A stretch of DNA of 64,000 nt. It comes from Sphingomonas sp. NBWT7 (GTDB lineage Bacteria; Pseudomonadota; Alphaproteobacteria; Sphingomonadales; Sphingomonadaceae). Position numbers and translations under genes: made by a program. The stretch is from the NCBI RefSeq assembly GCF_014217605.1, contig NZ_CP043640.1:62001-126000 (forward strand), in the 5' to 3' direction. This document shows positions 45,628-53,700 of the stretch, one piece after another (the first letter of the stretch is position 1; the number at the start of each line of letters is the position of its first letter). Under the pieces are notes generated by a model. That model was not told the origin of the DNA. It made no database searches and worked only from the letters and a program-made list of their open reading frames with translations.

Positions 45628-46077
45628 ATGGAAAAGAGCATAATTGTGGCGTCTGGTCTTCTTATCGCAGGGTGCCAGCAACAAACTACAGACATTCCTT
45701 CAAAGGTCGATCAGTCACATCAAAAAGAAAGTCTCGAGGTATCACAATCTAGATCGTCAGATGCAGGTTTGGTAATTTACCTTGAGGCAAAAAATTGCTT
45801 CATTGATACCATGATGAACTCGATGAACCAAGAATCGAGCGGAGAGTTTAAGGTTAACAAGGTTCTTGCGGACGCATTCATGGAAGATGTTGTGAAGGCA
45901 GGTGGTCAGATCGGACGAAACAAAGAGAGTGTTATGGAGGAATTGCGCTCAACTGTTGCCGAAAGTGCTGAGAAAACTTCAAACATGACGGAAGCCGACA
46001 AGCAGGGTTACGTTAAGGCAACTCATTCCCATGCACTGGATTGCCTTCGAAATAAGAAGGCCGCTCTACAAGGTTGA
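45628..46077 (+). CDS. Small lipoprotein of unknown function
   Basis: A 149-residue protein beginning EKSIIVASGLLIAGCQQQTT, with an IAGC lipobox. The mature part contains YLEAKNCFIDTMMNSMNQES, MEELRSTVAESAEKTSNMTE and HSHALDCLRNKKAALQ, with two cysteines that could form a disulfide. Third of the lipoprotein cluster. The ATG at 45628 was chosen because it places the signal at the N-terminus; the frame is open further up. No known family. Confidence 0.62.
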   Translation: MEKSIIVASGLLIAGCQQQTTDIPSKVDQSHQKESLEVSQSRSSDAGLVIYLEAKNCFIDTMMNSMNQESSGEFKVNKVLADAFMEDVVKAGGQIGRNKESVMEELRSTVAESAEKTSNMTEADKQGYVKATHSHALDCLRNKKAALQG

Positions 46078-46117
46078 GAGCGCTTGCTGGAGTGCGTGAT
46101 ACAAAAATCAAAGGTTT

Positions 46118-46176
46118 TGCATCAGATCGGAAAACCTGCAAATCCAGCCCCTTCCCTGATGCATAAATCTGATGCA
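46118..46176. promoter_or_regulatory. Resolution-site-like repeats of backbone B
   Basis: TGCATCAGAT at 46118, then CTGATGCATAAATCTGATGC just before the resolvase start, give one inverted and two direct copies of the CTGATGCA unit. The position matches the res site of backbone A, but the half-site is CTGATGCA and not TGTCAT. Confidence 0.45.
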
Positions 46177-46216
46177 CGATTCTGCCTGTGATTTACGGTT
46201 ACGCCCGCGTCTCTAG

Positions 46217-47867
46217 CCCGGCCTATTCATGAGACTGAGGTTCCGGGCTTGTTGGGTGGCGATGCGTTTTCGGTGATGTGATCCGGACGAGCGCCTCTGG
46301 CGGTGTTTTTCACCGCGGTGGGATCGATGGGCTTTTCGGGGTTAATGGAGGGGGGCTTGCGGTTCGGCGGCACGGCCGCGCGGGCTATGTAGGAGCAGGC
46401 CGAAGGTTGGTGGCGACGGCCTTGAACGTGGCGGCATCGGGGCATGCTGACGCGAAGGCGATGCGGATGCGCGTTGCGGATTCAATGACGCGGGCGGCGA
46501 CCTTGAGCAACCGGAGGCGGATCGTTGCGAACTCGGCGACGGCAAGCGCGGCAGATTTTGGATTTCTTGCTGGATCCGCCACAGGAGCCAGTAGGCGGCG
46601 GTGTGCAGAATGAGGCGCATCTGGTTGGCATTGGCCGAGCGGCACGAGGTGCGATCGCTGGCGAGCTGGGTCTTGTGCCGCTTGATCAGGTTTTCGGCCT
46701 GGCCGCGGGCACAGTAGAGCGTGTCGTAGATGTGCTCGGCCGAGCCCTTGGGTCAGCGAAAGTGACGACATAGCGGATGTCCATGCCCAGCGTGCTGGCC
46801 TCGATCCGGGCGACGACGCGGCGCTGGCCCTTCCAGCTTTTGGCGCCGTAAGCGGGTCTCGGCATAGTTTCGCAGGATCACACGCTGCTCCTCGGCCCGC
46901 TTGACCGCGCAGGTATCGGCGACGGCGACGATGGCGGGATCGGCCCGCAGCGCAGCGTTGGTTGGCAGGGCCGAACACGAATCGATGCCGTACGCCTCGC
47001 AGAACGCCATGGACCTCGGGGCGGCCATAGTGCCCGTCACCGCGGATGGTGAGGTGGGTATCGGGCCAGTGCCGGCGGATGTGACGCACCAGACGCCGGA
47101 TGTGGCCAGCAGCTTCGGCGCCAGATGGCGTCTTGCCGGTGCGAAGCAGCATCGCCACCGGCCGGCCACTGGCGGTGTCGTAGACGTGGATCGGCAGGAA
47201 GCAGCGCTCGCCATGGTGCCCGTTCCAGAACGAGAGCTGCTGATAGCCGTGGACGACATCGCAGGTGTCATCGATATCCAACGTCACCGCCGCCGGCGAA
47301 GTGGGATAGCTGGCGCAGTAGATATCGATCATGGCGGCCATCAACTTCGCCAGTTCGCGCGTGGTCGGCGCGTTCTCCCAGCGGCTCATCGTGGGTTGGC
47401 TCGCAAGCCCGGCACCGGAGCCCGGCAGCTTGCCCAGCGCCAGGCGGAAGCCGGGATCGTCGCGAAGGGCGTCGAGATCGTCGGCATCCTCGTATCCGCA
47501 AGCGATCGCGAACACCCGGGCGCGCAGGATGTCGGGCAGCGCATGGATCACCCGGCCAGGGTCACGCGGGTCGGCTATGCAAGCGGCAAGCCGACGGCAG
47601 ATGCCCATCGCGCGCTCAGCCTGTGCCAGTAGCAGGACGCCGCCGTCCGAGGTCAGCCGACCACCATTCAAAGGCGGCTGTGACTTTCCGGCTGCGCACT
47701 GCTGGGGAATCGGAATGGGTTTTGCAGTATCGTCGGTCATGGCGGGGTGGCCTGTGGCATCTTCTGCCCTGCGGCAGGTTCGGCTTAGACACCCAGTTCC
47801 TAATTTCAGATCAGAGGCTTATGCCACTCCCGCCAACCCTCTCGGCCAACGCGGTGAATAAGCCGGG
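46217..47867 (-). mobile_element. IS1380-family insertion sequence inside the resolvase gene
   Basis: The ends match: CCCGGCCTATTCA at the left and, on the other strand, CCCGGCTTATTCA at the right. Both are flanked by CTAG (46213-46216 and 47868-47871), a 4-base target duplication as expected for IS1380. Length is 1651 bases. The duplication and precise split of the resolvase at YARVSS show a simple insertion. The transposase is frameshifted. Confidence 0.87.
46385..47740 (-). pseudogene. IS1380-family transposase, frameshifted
   Basis: The N-terminal third is in frame: LTSDGGVLLLAQAERAMGIC, LASQPTMSRWENAPTTRELA, TLDIDDTCDVVHGYQQLSFW and HLTIRGDGHYGRPEV, with the first catalytic Asp residues. 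The middle, with LPTNAALRADPAIVAVADTC and AVKRAEEQ, is read in a second frame; MRLILHTAAYWLLWRIQQEI in a third; and the end, KSAALAVAEFATIRLRLLKV, is again in the first. At least three indels break it. It should not be mobile by itself. Confidence 0.82.
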
Positions 47868-48549
47868 CTAGCACCGGCCAAAATCTGGCCCCAGCAACTC
47901 GCCCAGCTTGAAGCGGCGGGATGCACCAAAATCTATCGCGAGAAGATCAGCGGCGCGTCGGCCGAGCGGCCCCAGCTCAGGCGGCGATCGGCGCGCTCGA
48001 TCCCGGCGACGTGTTGATGGTGACGGGCGACCGACCGGCTTGCCCGCAACACCCGCGACCTGCTGAACATCCTCCATGCGGTAAAGGAGGTTGGCGCGGG
48101 GCTTCCGCTCGATCGCCGAGCCGATGGTCGATACCACGTCGCAATTCGCCGAGGTGATTATCGCAGTGCTGGGGATCGCGGCGAGCTGGGAACGCGCGCG
48201 GATTACTGAGCGCACAGCCGCAGGGCGAACCCAGGCCAAGGCGCGGGGCGTCAAGTTCGGTCGCAAGACCGCCCTCACCCCTCACCAGCAGACCGAGGCA
48301 TTGCGGAAGCTCGACGCCGGCGACACGCAACGCACCGTCGCCGCACTGTTCAACGTCAGTCAGGCGACCATATCGCGGCTTCCCAGGCCGTAGGCAGGCG
48401 CGCCCTGCCGGGCCGCGCTCTATCTCCGCTACGCTCCGACCGAGCCGCCCGTGGCTGGGCGCCTCGTCCCTGACAGGCAACGATCGCTCGCGCGAATAGG
48501 AGGCCGCTTAAAAGCGACCGCGTTGTTATCCCACCCACCCAACCCTTGG

Positions 48550-48568
48550 GCCGGGCTTTTTGCCCGGC
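48550..48568 (+). terminator. Hairpin after the backbone B resolvase
   Basis: GCCGGGC (48550-48556) and GCCCGGC (48562-48568) around a TTTTT loop form a stem preceded by CACCCACCCAACCCTTGG. The same CCCACC-ACCCTTGGGCCG text follows the resolvase of backbone A (near 34420) but without the closing arm. It probably ends the resolvase transcript. Confidence 0.5.
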
Positions 48569-48626
48569 AAGAAGAAGGTTGTGCGATCTTGCTATTCTGC
48601 ATATTCATCAGACTATCAGAATTGAA

Positions 48627-48660
48627 GGTGTGCACACTTGCATATAATCACACTTGCAGC
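48627..48660. repeat. TGCACAC/TTGCA repeat cluster of backbone B
   Basis: GTGTGCACACTTGCA, then ATAATCACACTTGCAGC overlap the start of parA. Related units recur at 49257-49280 (GCACACCTGCAAATGTG) before the ribbon-helix-helix gene and at 49580-49618 (GTGTGCACACATGCAC, TTGCAAGCGTGCAGG) before repA. Positions match the GTTCAC repeats of backbone A, but the core is TTGCA/GTGCAC. Confidence 0.58.
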
Positions 48661-49286
48661 GCAAAAGGGCGGCGTCGGCAAAACGACGCTCGCGGTCAAT
48701 CTGGCGGTTGCGGCCGCAAGCGGCAGGCATCAGGACGGCCCTTTTCGACCTCGACCCACAGGAAAGCGCGACGGCGTGGAGCGAGCGCCGCGAGGCCGAG
48801 CTACCCCACGTGGAGCCGATCAGCGCGCGCCGCTTGAACCAGGCGATCGACGCGGCCGAGGCAAACGGTTTTGACCTCACCATCATCGATACGCCCCCGG
48901 CAGCCGGAGCCGAGGCAGCCGCAGCCGCACAACGGGCCGATCTCGTGCTGATACCGTGCCGCCCCTCCCTCATCGACTTGGACGCAATCAAGCGCACGGC
49001 TCAGCTCATCATCAGCACCGGCAGGACCGGCTTTGTCGTGCTCAATGCGGCCCCGCCTACGGCAACGACGCTACTGGATGATGCGAGGACACTGGCGGAG
49101 GATACTGGATTAAAGGTCGCGCGCGCAGTCATCAGGGAGCGCAGCGCCTATCGGGCAGCATGGCCCTACGGACTTGGCGTGGCCGAGCATGAACCCAATG
49201 GAAAAGCCGCCCAGGAGATTGCGTCGCTTCGCCAGTTCCTGTTTGATGAATTGCAGAATTGCACACCTGCAAATGTGAAGGCTTGA
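48638..49286 (+). pseudogene. parA: ParA partition ATPase of backbone B, one frameshift
   Basis: The first frame starts at the TTG at 48638, HIITLAAQKGGVGKTTLAVN with the Walker A box, and runs to about AVAAAS. The rest is in another frame: AGIRTALFDLDPQESATAWS, FDLTIIDTPPAAGAEAAAAA (Walker B), ADLVLIPCRPSLIDLDAIKR, and the end AEHEPNGKAAQEIASLRQFL. One indel near 48718 separates them. If real it removes ParA; if it is a sequencing error, backbone B has a working partition ATPase. It differs widely from the ParA at 35635. Confidence 0.82.
49257..49280. repeat. TGCACAC/TTGCA repeats before the ribbon-helix-helix gene
   Basis: TTGCACACCTGCAAATGTGA overlaps the end of parA of backbone B. Same repeat vocabulary as at 48627. 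Confidence 0.45.
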
Positions 49287-49290
49287 TGTT

Positions 49291-49581
49291 ATGGCACGAC
49301 GTTCCTCACTCCTTGCGCCTGCCGTCGCCACAAATGCAAAGCCCGAGTCCGCCGCGCCTGAGCGTGTAACGTCCCCACCGGACGCGCGCGCTCCCCGATC
49401 GAGCGGGCAACGTCCTGGCAAATATCACTTGGGCGCTTACTTCGACCCGGCCGATCCAACTGCCGAGGCGTTCCGGGTGCTGGCGGCAAGGACGCGCCGT
49501 AGCCACCAGGACTTGTTGGCCGAAGCGATCGCCGAACTGGTCGCCAAATATGACGCCGACAAGCAGTTCGGACGTACTTGA
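49291..49581 (+). CDS. Ribbon-helix-helix partition protein, backbone B
   Basis: A 96-residue protein: a long basic and disordered N-terminus (ARRSSLLAPAVATNAKPESA) followed by GKYHLGAYFDPADPTAEAFR and VLAARTRRSHQDLLAEAIAE, the strand-helix-helix fold of ParG-like centromere binders. It starts four bases after parA. It probably recognises the TTGCA/GTGCAC repeats around it. Intact. Confidence 0.78.
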   Translation: MARRSSLLAPAVATNAKPESAAPERVTSPPDARAPRSSGQRPGKYHLGAYFDPADPTAEAFRVLAARTRRSHQDLLAEAIAELVAKYDADKQFGRT

Positions 49582-49618
49582 ACGTGTGCACACATGCACA
49601 ATTGCAAGCGTGCAGGAT
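49580..49618. repeat. TGCACAC/TTGCA repeats before repA
   Basis: GAACGTGTGCACACATGCAC followed by AATTGCAAGCGTGCAGG lies in the gap between the ribbon-helix-helix gene and repA of backbone B. Probably an additional partition or operator site. Confidence 0.5.
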
Positions 49619-49624
49619 TGAAGC

Positions 49625-50580
49625 ATGAAGAAACGGCGCGATCCTAGCCCGGAGTTCGACCTGTTCCTGCCCATCATGGGCGACCTTCCGCTCAAGGATC
49701 AGCGGAGACGATGGAACGGCCGTTCTTTTCCTTGCAGAAACGCAAGCGGGTCAAGCCGATCGAATATACCAGCCCGGACGGCGCAACCTGGGTGAAGATC
49801 GAGGCGATACCCGCCTACGGCATGGCGACGATCTGGGACGCCGATATCATCATATGGGCCACGTCAGCGCTTAATAGAATGCGGGAGCAGGGGATAAACG
49901 ACCTGCCCAGGACGCTTACAACCACGTCCTACGACCTTTTGCGGGCGATCAAGCGCAACACCAGCGGGCGCGCCTATCAAGACCTCCAAGCCGCCCTACA
50001 GCGGTTGCAGGACGACTTCAATTTCCACGTCCATCCGCGCGCCCAAGCGTCGCAGCAAGGCGGGTTTCAACTGGCTCGACAAATGGACGTTGGAGGTCGA
50101 TCCCGAAACCGACCAGCCTCGCGGCATGACCATCACACTGTCGGATTGGGTCTATGAGGGGATCATGGCGGAGCGGTCGCTTCTCACCATGCACCCAGAT
50201 TACTTCCTGCTGACCGGAGGGCTTGAGCGCGCGCTGTATCGTATCGCCCGCAAACACGCCGGCAATCAGCGCGGCGGGTGGACGTGCCGGGTAGAGGTAC
50301 TGCGGGACAAGACCGGCAGCGGACAGCAAGCCCAAAGAGTTTCAACCGGATGCTCCGCAAAATCGTGGAGGCCAACCAACTCCCCGATTATGCTGTGGAA
50401 ATGGTGGCGACGAATGATGGTAGCCCAGCCATTCAATTCCGGTTGAGAGGGGAGGCGGAAGCCTTGGCGCTCTCCGAGCAGCTCCAGGCCGAGCAGGACC
50501 GACGCGACCGCATGGAAGCCGATCGACGCCGCACCACAGAGGTCGATGACCTCATGGACCGACTTTCAGGCCGCTCCTAA
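49625..50580 (+). pseudogene. repA: Replication initiator RepA (RPA family) of backbone B, frameshifted
   Basis: Four segments in three frames make a replication initiator of the RPA (PF10134) type: KKRRDPSPEFDLFLPIMGDL; then ERPFFSLQKRKRVKPIEYTS, IEAIPAYGMATIWDADIIIW, LPRTLTTTSYDLLRAIKRNT; then RSKAGFNWLDKWTLEVDPET, GMTITLSDWVYEGIMAERSL, LERALYRIARKHAG; then NRMLRKIVEANQLPDYAVEM and a coiled-coil end. Three indels separate them, near 49705, 50015 and 50325. The protein would bind the iterons just downstream. As given, it is inactive. Confidence 0.82.
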
Positions 50581-50582
50581 CT

Positions 50583-50764
50583 ATCGTGTTATCACACACC
50601 GGCACCCGGCTGACGGTCGATATCAGGGGCGGCAAAGCCCCTTGGACACCGGCAAGCGGCGTTCCCGAGCCGTTTGCTATCGTGTTTTCACACACCTTTG
50701 ATTCGTGTTTTCACACACCGTGCTATCGTGTTTTCACACACCGAATCACGTGTTTTCACCCACC
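50583..50764. repeat. Iteron array, probable oriV of backbone B
   Basis: Five copies of ATCGTGTTTTCACACACC occur at 50583, 50679, 50702, 50725 and 50747 (the first has TTAT, the last CACC). The last four are spaced 22-23 bases, two helical turns, as in iteron origins bound by Rep proteins. They follow repA directly and lead into an A/T-rich stretch (about 50785-50880, with TTAACCTACTTAACGATTCA), a likely unwinding region. Confidence 0.85.
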
Positions 50765-50901
50765 GCACGCTCCGGTAAGCCTTTGCCTTAAAAGCAAAAA
50801 ATAGCCATTTTTGACGGCTTAACCTACTTAACGATTCATATTTAACAGAATCCTTTAACGGCGGCAGTCCTCCAACGACCGATAGGAGAAGGTTAAATGG
50901 A

Positions 50902-51000
50902 ATCGGCCTATGGCCGATACGCTTTCGCTTCGTGCCGCCTTTGGCGTCACAGAGGCGGCGTAAACGCCGCTGGCTAGGCGGGAAGAAGTAAGGCGGATGG
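50902..51000. other. Structured non-coding element, backbone B copy
   Basis: After the origin come ATCGGCC-TAT-GGCCGAT (50902-50918), the shared CGTGCCGCCTTTGGCGTCAC, GCGGCG-TAAA-CGCCGC (50955-50970) and GGCGGGAAGAA. These correspond one by one to the hairpins at 37971-38040, with stem bases changed in pairs (T-A to C-G in the first, C-G to G-C in the third). Also shared further on is AGGGGCTTTCG. See the backbone A entry for candidate roles. Confidence 0.6.
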
Positions 51001-51107
51001 CGCAGGAATCGCTCGCTACAGCCACCCAGGCGCGTTGTCAGGGCAGGAGAGGGGCTTTCGGGTAGTTCGGGGTGCCGATGGTCGCGAGTGCCCCCAGGAG
51101 GCTTAAA

Positions 51108-52680
51108 TCAGGCCGGATCAAACAGCCCGGCGAACTCGCGCTGATCGTAGTAGCGGATTTTCTCAACCGCGAGCGGGTGTTCGCCCTGGCGAAGCAGCAG
51201 GGAGCTGGTCGGGCCGCATCCGCATGATTTCGTCGGGCGTGGCGAGCCGGCGGGCGGAGACATGACCGCTGACGCTTTCCGAGGGGCCGGCGCGATTTTC
51301 ACCCCAGCCGGTGCCGCGCGACGTGCTGACGGTGTCATATTCGATCGTGGTGTCGCCGATCGTGCGCGATAGCATGTCGGCGGTCGCATGATCGTTCACC
51401 CCGAACGTCTGGATCACGCCTGCGTTGGACATGAACGTGCCGGCGCGCTCGCCATAGGTCGCCTTGAGCTGGTGCATATCCTGGAGGATCGGCCAGAGCT
51501 GGAGGCCATAGCCCGCCATCAGCCCCATCGCGCGCTCGACCGGTTCGAGGCGGCCGAGCGCGGCGAACTCGTCCAGCAGGAACAATACGGGCCGGACAGG
51601 CCGGGCGGTGGACCGCGCCATGTCGGTTACGGCCTGGCTCACCAGCAGCCGCAGCCAGCGGGCATAGGTATCGAGCCGATCGGGCGGCAGGCACAGGAAC
51701 ACGGTGGCAGTCGTGTCCTTCAATTCCGCGAAGGTAAAATCGGACGCGGCCGTGCTGGCGACGATGCGGGGGCTATCGAGAAAATGGGTGTGGCGCTGCG
51801 CCGAGGACAGCACGCCGGCCGCTTCGCGGTCGGACTTGCCGAGCTGGCGGTTGGCGGCGCGGGCGATCAGGCCACCGGCGCCGGCGCTGTCCTGCATATC
51901 GGCCAGCAGCGCGGCGAAGCCGGCAGGGGCGAAGCGTCAGCTTGTCGCGCACCGTCGCCAGCACGCGGGCGTGGGCGGGTTCGTGGATGACGGTGTGCAG
52001 GATCAGCCCGGCGATCAGCGCCTTGGCTTCCTCGTTCCAATGCGCTTCGCCCGATTGCCCCGGCGCGTCATGCACCAGCGCGTCGGCGAGGGTGTTGGCA
52101 TCTTCCGCGAGATCAAGGCTGGCGGGATCGAGCCGGTCGAGCGGATTGTAGCGTGACGGGGGCTGACCCGAGACGCCGAATGGATCGAGGCACCAGACCT
52201 TGCCCTTGGCGGCACGCGCGCGGGGCGGTGACGCGCGCGTTCTCGCCCTTTGGGTCGATGCAGATCACCGAGCGATCGAGCAGCAGCAGGTTGGGGATGA
52301 TCGTCCCGACCCCCTTGCCCGAGCGGGTGGGTGCCATCGTCAGCAGGTGCGCCGCGCCGTCGTAATGCAGCAGCTTGCCCGACTTCGCCGAACGGCCGAT
52401 GAGAAGATCCCCGTTCTCCTCCAGCTTGCGCACATCGGCACGGTCGCCGAAGCGCGCCGAGCCCAGCAGGTCGTTCTGCCGGTTGGCGGCGCGGCGGTTT
52501 GATGCGCCAGGTCGCGAACAGGATGAGGCCGAACAGCAGGAACGGAACGTCGGTCGATATCTCGCCACGGCCAAAGATAGCCTTGAGCTGGGCGTTGCTG
52601 ATGAACAGCACCAGCACCGCCACGAAACCCGCGAGCCGCCAGCTGATCGGCCGACCCCCGCCGATGAGCGGACCCGCCAT
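51108..52680 (-). pseudogene. traG: TraG coupling protein of backbone B, frameshifted
   Basis: The N-terminus is AGPLIGGGRPISWRLAGFVA with one membrane helix, and differs from backbone A TraG. Then, in changing frames, NDLLGSARFGDRADVRKLEE, LLTMAPTRSGKGVGTIIPNL (Walker A), VICIDPKGENARVTA, SREAAGVLSSAQRHTH-like text, RPVLFLLDEFAALGRLEPVE (Walker B) and IRYYDQREFAGLFDPA at the end. I count four frame changes (near 52498, 52200, 51930 and 51220). The intact copy at 38223 may substitute. Confidence 0.85.
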
Positions 52681-52693
52681 CAGCGCGCCGCGA

Positions 52694-52963
52694 TCATAGG
52701 CGTGATCGCAACGCGCGATCGGCGTCGGGATGATCGAGCAGCCGGAGCAGGATTTGCGACACGAGCGGAGGGGGTACGCCCTCATCCAGCATCATCTCGA
52801 AAAGCGCATCGTCGTTGGGCGTCGGGATCATGTTTTCGATCACCAGGTTGGCGCGCGAGTCCGCCATGTCCTCGTGCCACATGGCGACTTCCGCCGGGGT
52901 GCCGCGCACGAAATCCATCGCGCGGACCTGGCGGCGGATCGTCTCGATATCGAAACCGCTCAT
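52694..52963 (-). CDS. Small conserved tra-module protein, backbone B copy
   Basis: An 89-residue counterpart of the protein at 39868-40158: SGFDIETIRRQVRAMDFVRG, MWHEDMADSRANLVIENMIP and LDEGVPPPLVSQILLRLLDH. The start at MSGFDIE overlaps the traD stop (ATGA); a longer frame upstream reads into traD. Unknown function. Confidence 0.75.
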   Translation of the reverse strand: MSGFDIETIRRQVRAMDFVRGTPAEVAMWHEDMADSRANLVIENMIPTPNDDALFEMMLDEGVPPPLVSQILLRLLDHPDADRALRSRL

Positions 52964-53184
52964 TGCGCTTCGCTCCCTTCCGCTTCCGCGTCGAACGCCC
53001 GCTTGCCGCGCCGCTTCCACAGCGCCAGCACGTCGTCGGCATCATCGTCGCGCCCACGCCCGGCGAGATCGAGCAGCGCGCCGTAGAGGGTGGCGCGGTC
53101 ATCGTCGGTCAGATCGACCAGGCCAGCTTTCTGGACCAGCCCGCCCAGCTCAATCAGGTGGCGGGTGCGTTCACGACGTTGCAC
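52960..53184 (-). CDS. traD: Conjugal transfer protein TraD, backbone B
   Basis: A 74-residue counterpart of the TraD at 40158-40382, with VQRRERTRHLIELGGLVQKA (GTG start), DLTDDDRATLYGALLDLAGR and LALWKRRGKRAFDAEAEG. The GTG start replaces ATG of the other copy. Intact, although the neighbouring traG is broken. Confidence 0.83.
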   Translation of the reverse strand: MQRRERTRHLIELGGLVQKAGLVDLTDDDRATLYGALLDLAGRGRDDDADDVLALWKRRGKRAFDAEAEGSEAQ

Positions 53185-53197
53185 GACCCAGCTCCTG

Positions 53198-53527
53198 CTA
53201 TCCGTTCGCCGTTGCCCCGCTTCCGCCCGCATCGTCGCCGCGCGGTTCAGTCGCACTGCCCGATCCGTCGATTGCAACAGCGCTGCCACCTTTGCGCCCG
53301 CGCCGCTGAAAGAAGGCAGCGCCTTTCGCACGCCATGCCTCCTTCGCGCTCGCATCCTTCGATCCGATCGCATCGAGCAGCACGCCGGCGAGGGTTTCCG
53401 CATCGAGCGCATCGGCACCCGTAGCGGCGACAAGCTGGCCGAGCTGTTCGACCCGCTTCGCCTTGAGCGCGCGGGCTTTGTCACCCAGCGCCTTTAGCTC
53501 GGCATCGTAATCGCGAACCTTCCGCAT
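53198..53527 (-). CDS. traC: Conjugal transfer protein TraC, backbone B
   Basis: A 109-residue counterpart of the TraC at 40402-40749, without the REP-encoded insertion: after FQRRGRK it passes directly to GGSAVAIDGSGSATEP. The start is placed at MRKVRDYD to match the other copy. Intact; flanks oriT. Confidence 0.86.
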   Translation of the reverse strand: MRKVRDYDAELKALGDKARALKAKRVEQLGQLVAATGADALDAETLAGVLLDAIGSKDASAKEAWRAKGAAFFQRRGRKGGSAVAIDGSGSATEPRGDDAGGSGATANG

Positions 53528-53641
53528 CGCCTTCACCCTTCTGCGCACCGGTAAGCAGCATTCTAGCGCACCCAGCTTGGGGTAAAGCCAGAACGATCAC
53601 AAAGCAGCACCAAGTCGGTCAGGAGGAGCGAAGCGGAGGAT

Positions 53642-53680
53642 GAGTGCGCGCTTATACGTCGTTGCCGACGTGCGCAAAGT
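53642..53680. promoter_or_regulatory. oriT nic region, backbone B
   Basis: GAGTGCGCGCTTATAC followed by the hairpin ACGTCG-TTGC-CGACGT (53656-53671) and GCGC lies between divergent traC and traA. The TTATACGTCG text is like the Ti/RSF1010-type nick region. Compare backbone A at 41224, where the stem has different bases. Confidence 0.72.
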
Positions 53681-53700
53681 AGGGCAGTGTGCGGAGCGTC

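Larger units (their letters stand above)
46188..48393 (+). pseudogene. Serine resolvase of backbone B, frameshifted and split by an IS
   Basis: The GTG at 46188 starts VIYGYARVSS, then the IS1380-type element intervenes. After it the protein continues in pieces of different frames: TGQNLA, then QQLAQLEAAGCTKIYREKIS, GASAERPQL, then DRLARNTRDLLNILHAVKEV, then FRSIAEPMVDTTSQFAEVII and the C-terminal GVKFGRKTALTPHQQTEALR, TVAALFNVSQATISRL. These are the Ser-containing, LDR, E-helix and helix-turn-helix parts of a resolvase. At least three frameshifts exist besides the insertion, so the gene is dead. Confidence 0.82.

Noticed and set aside
50583..50764. Possible CRISPR array because of regularly spaced repeats.
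   Set aside because: Repeats of 18 bases with only 4-5 bases between and a location after repA fit iterons; no spacers or cas genes are present.
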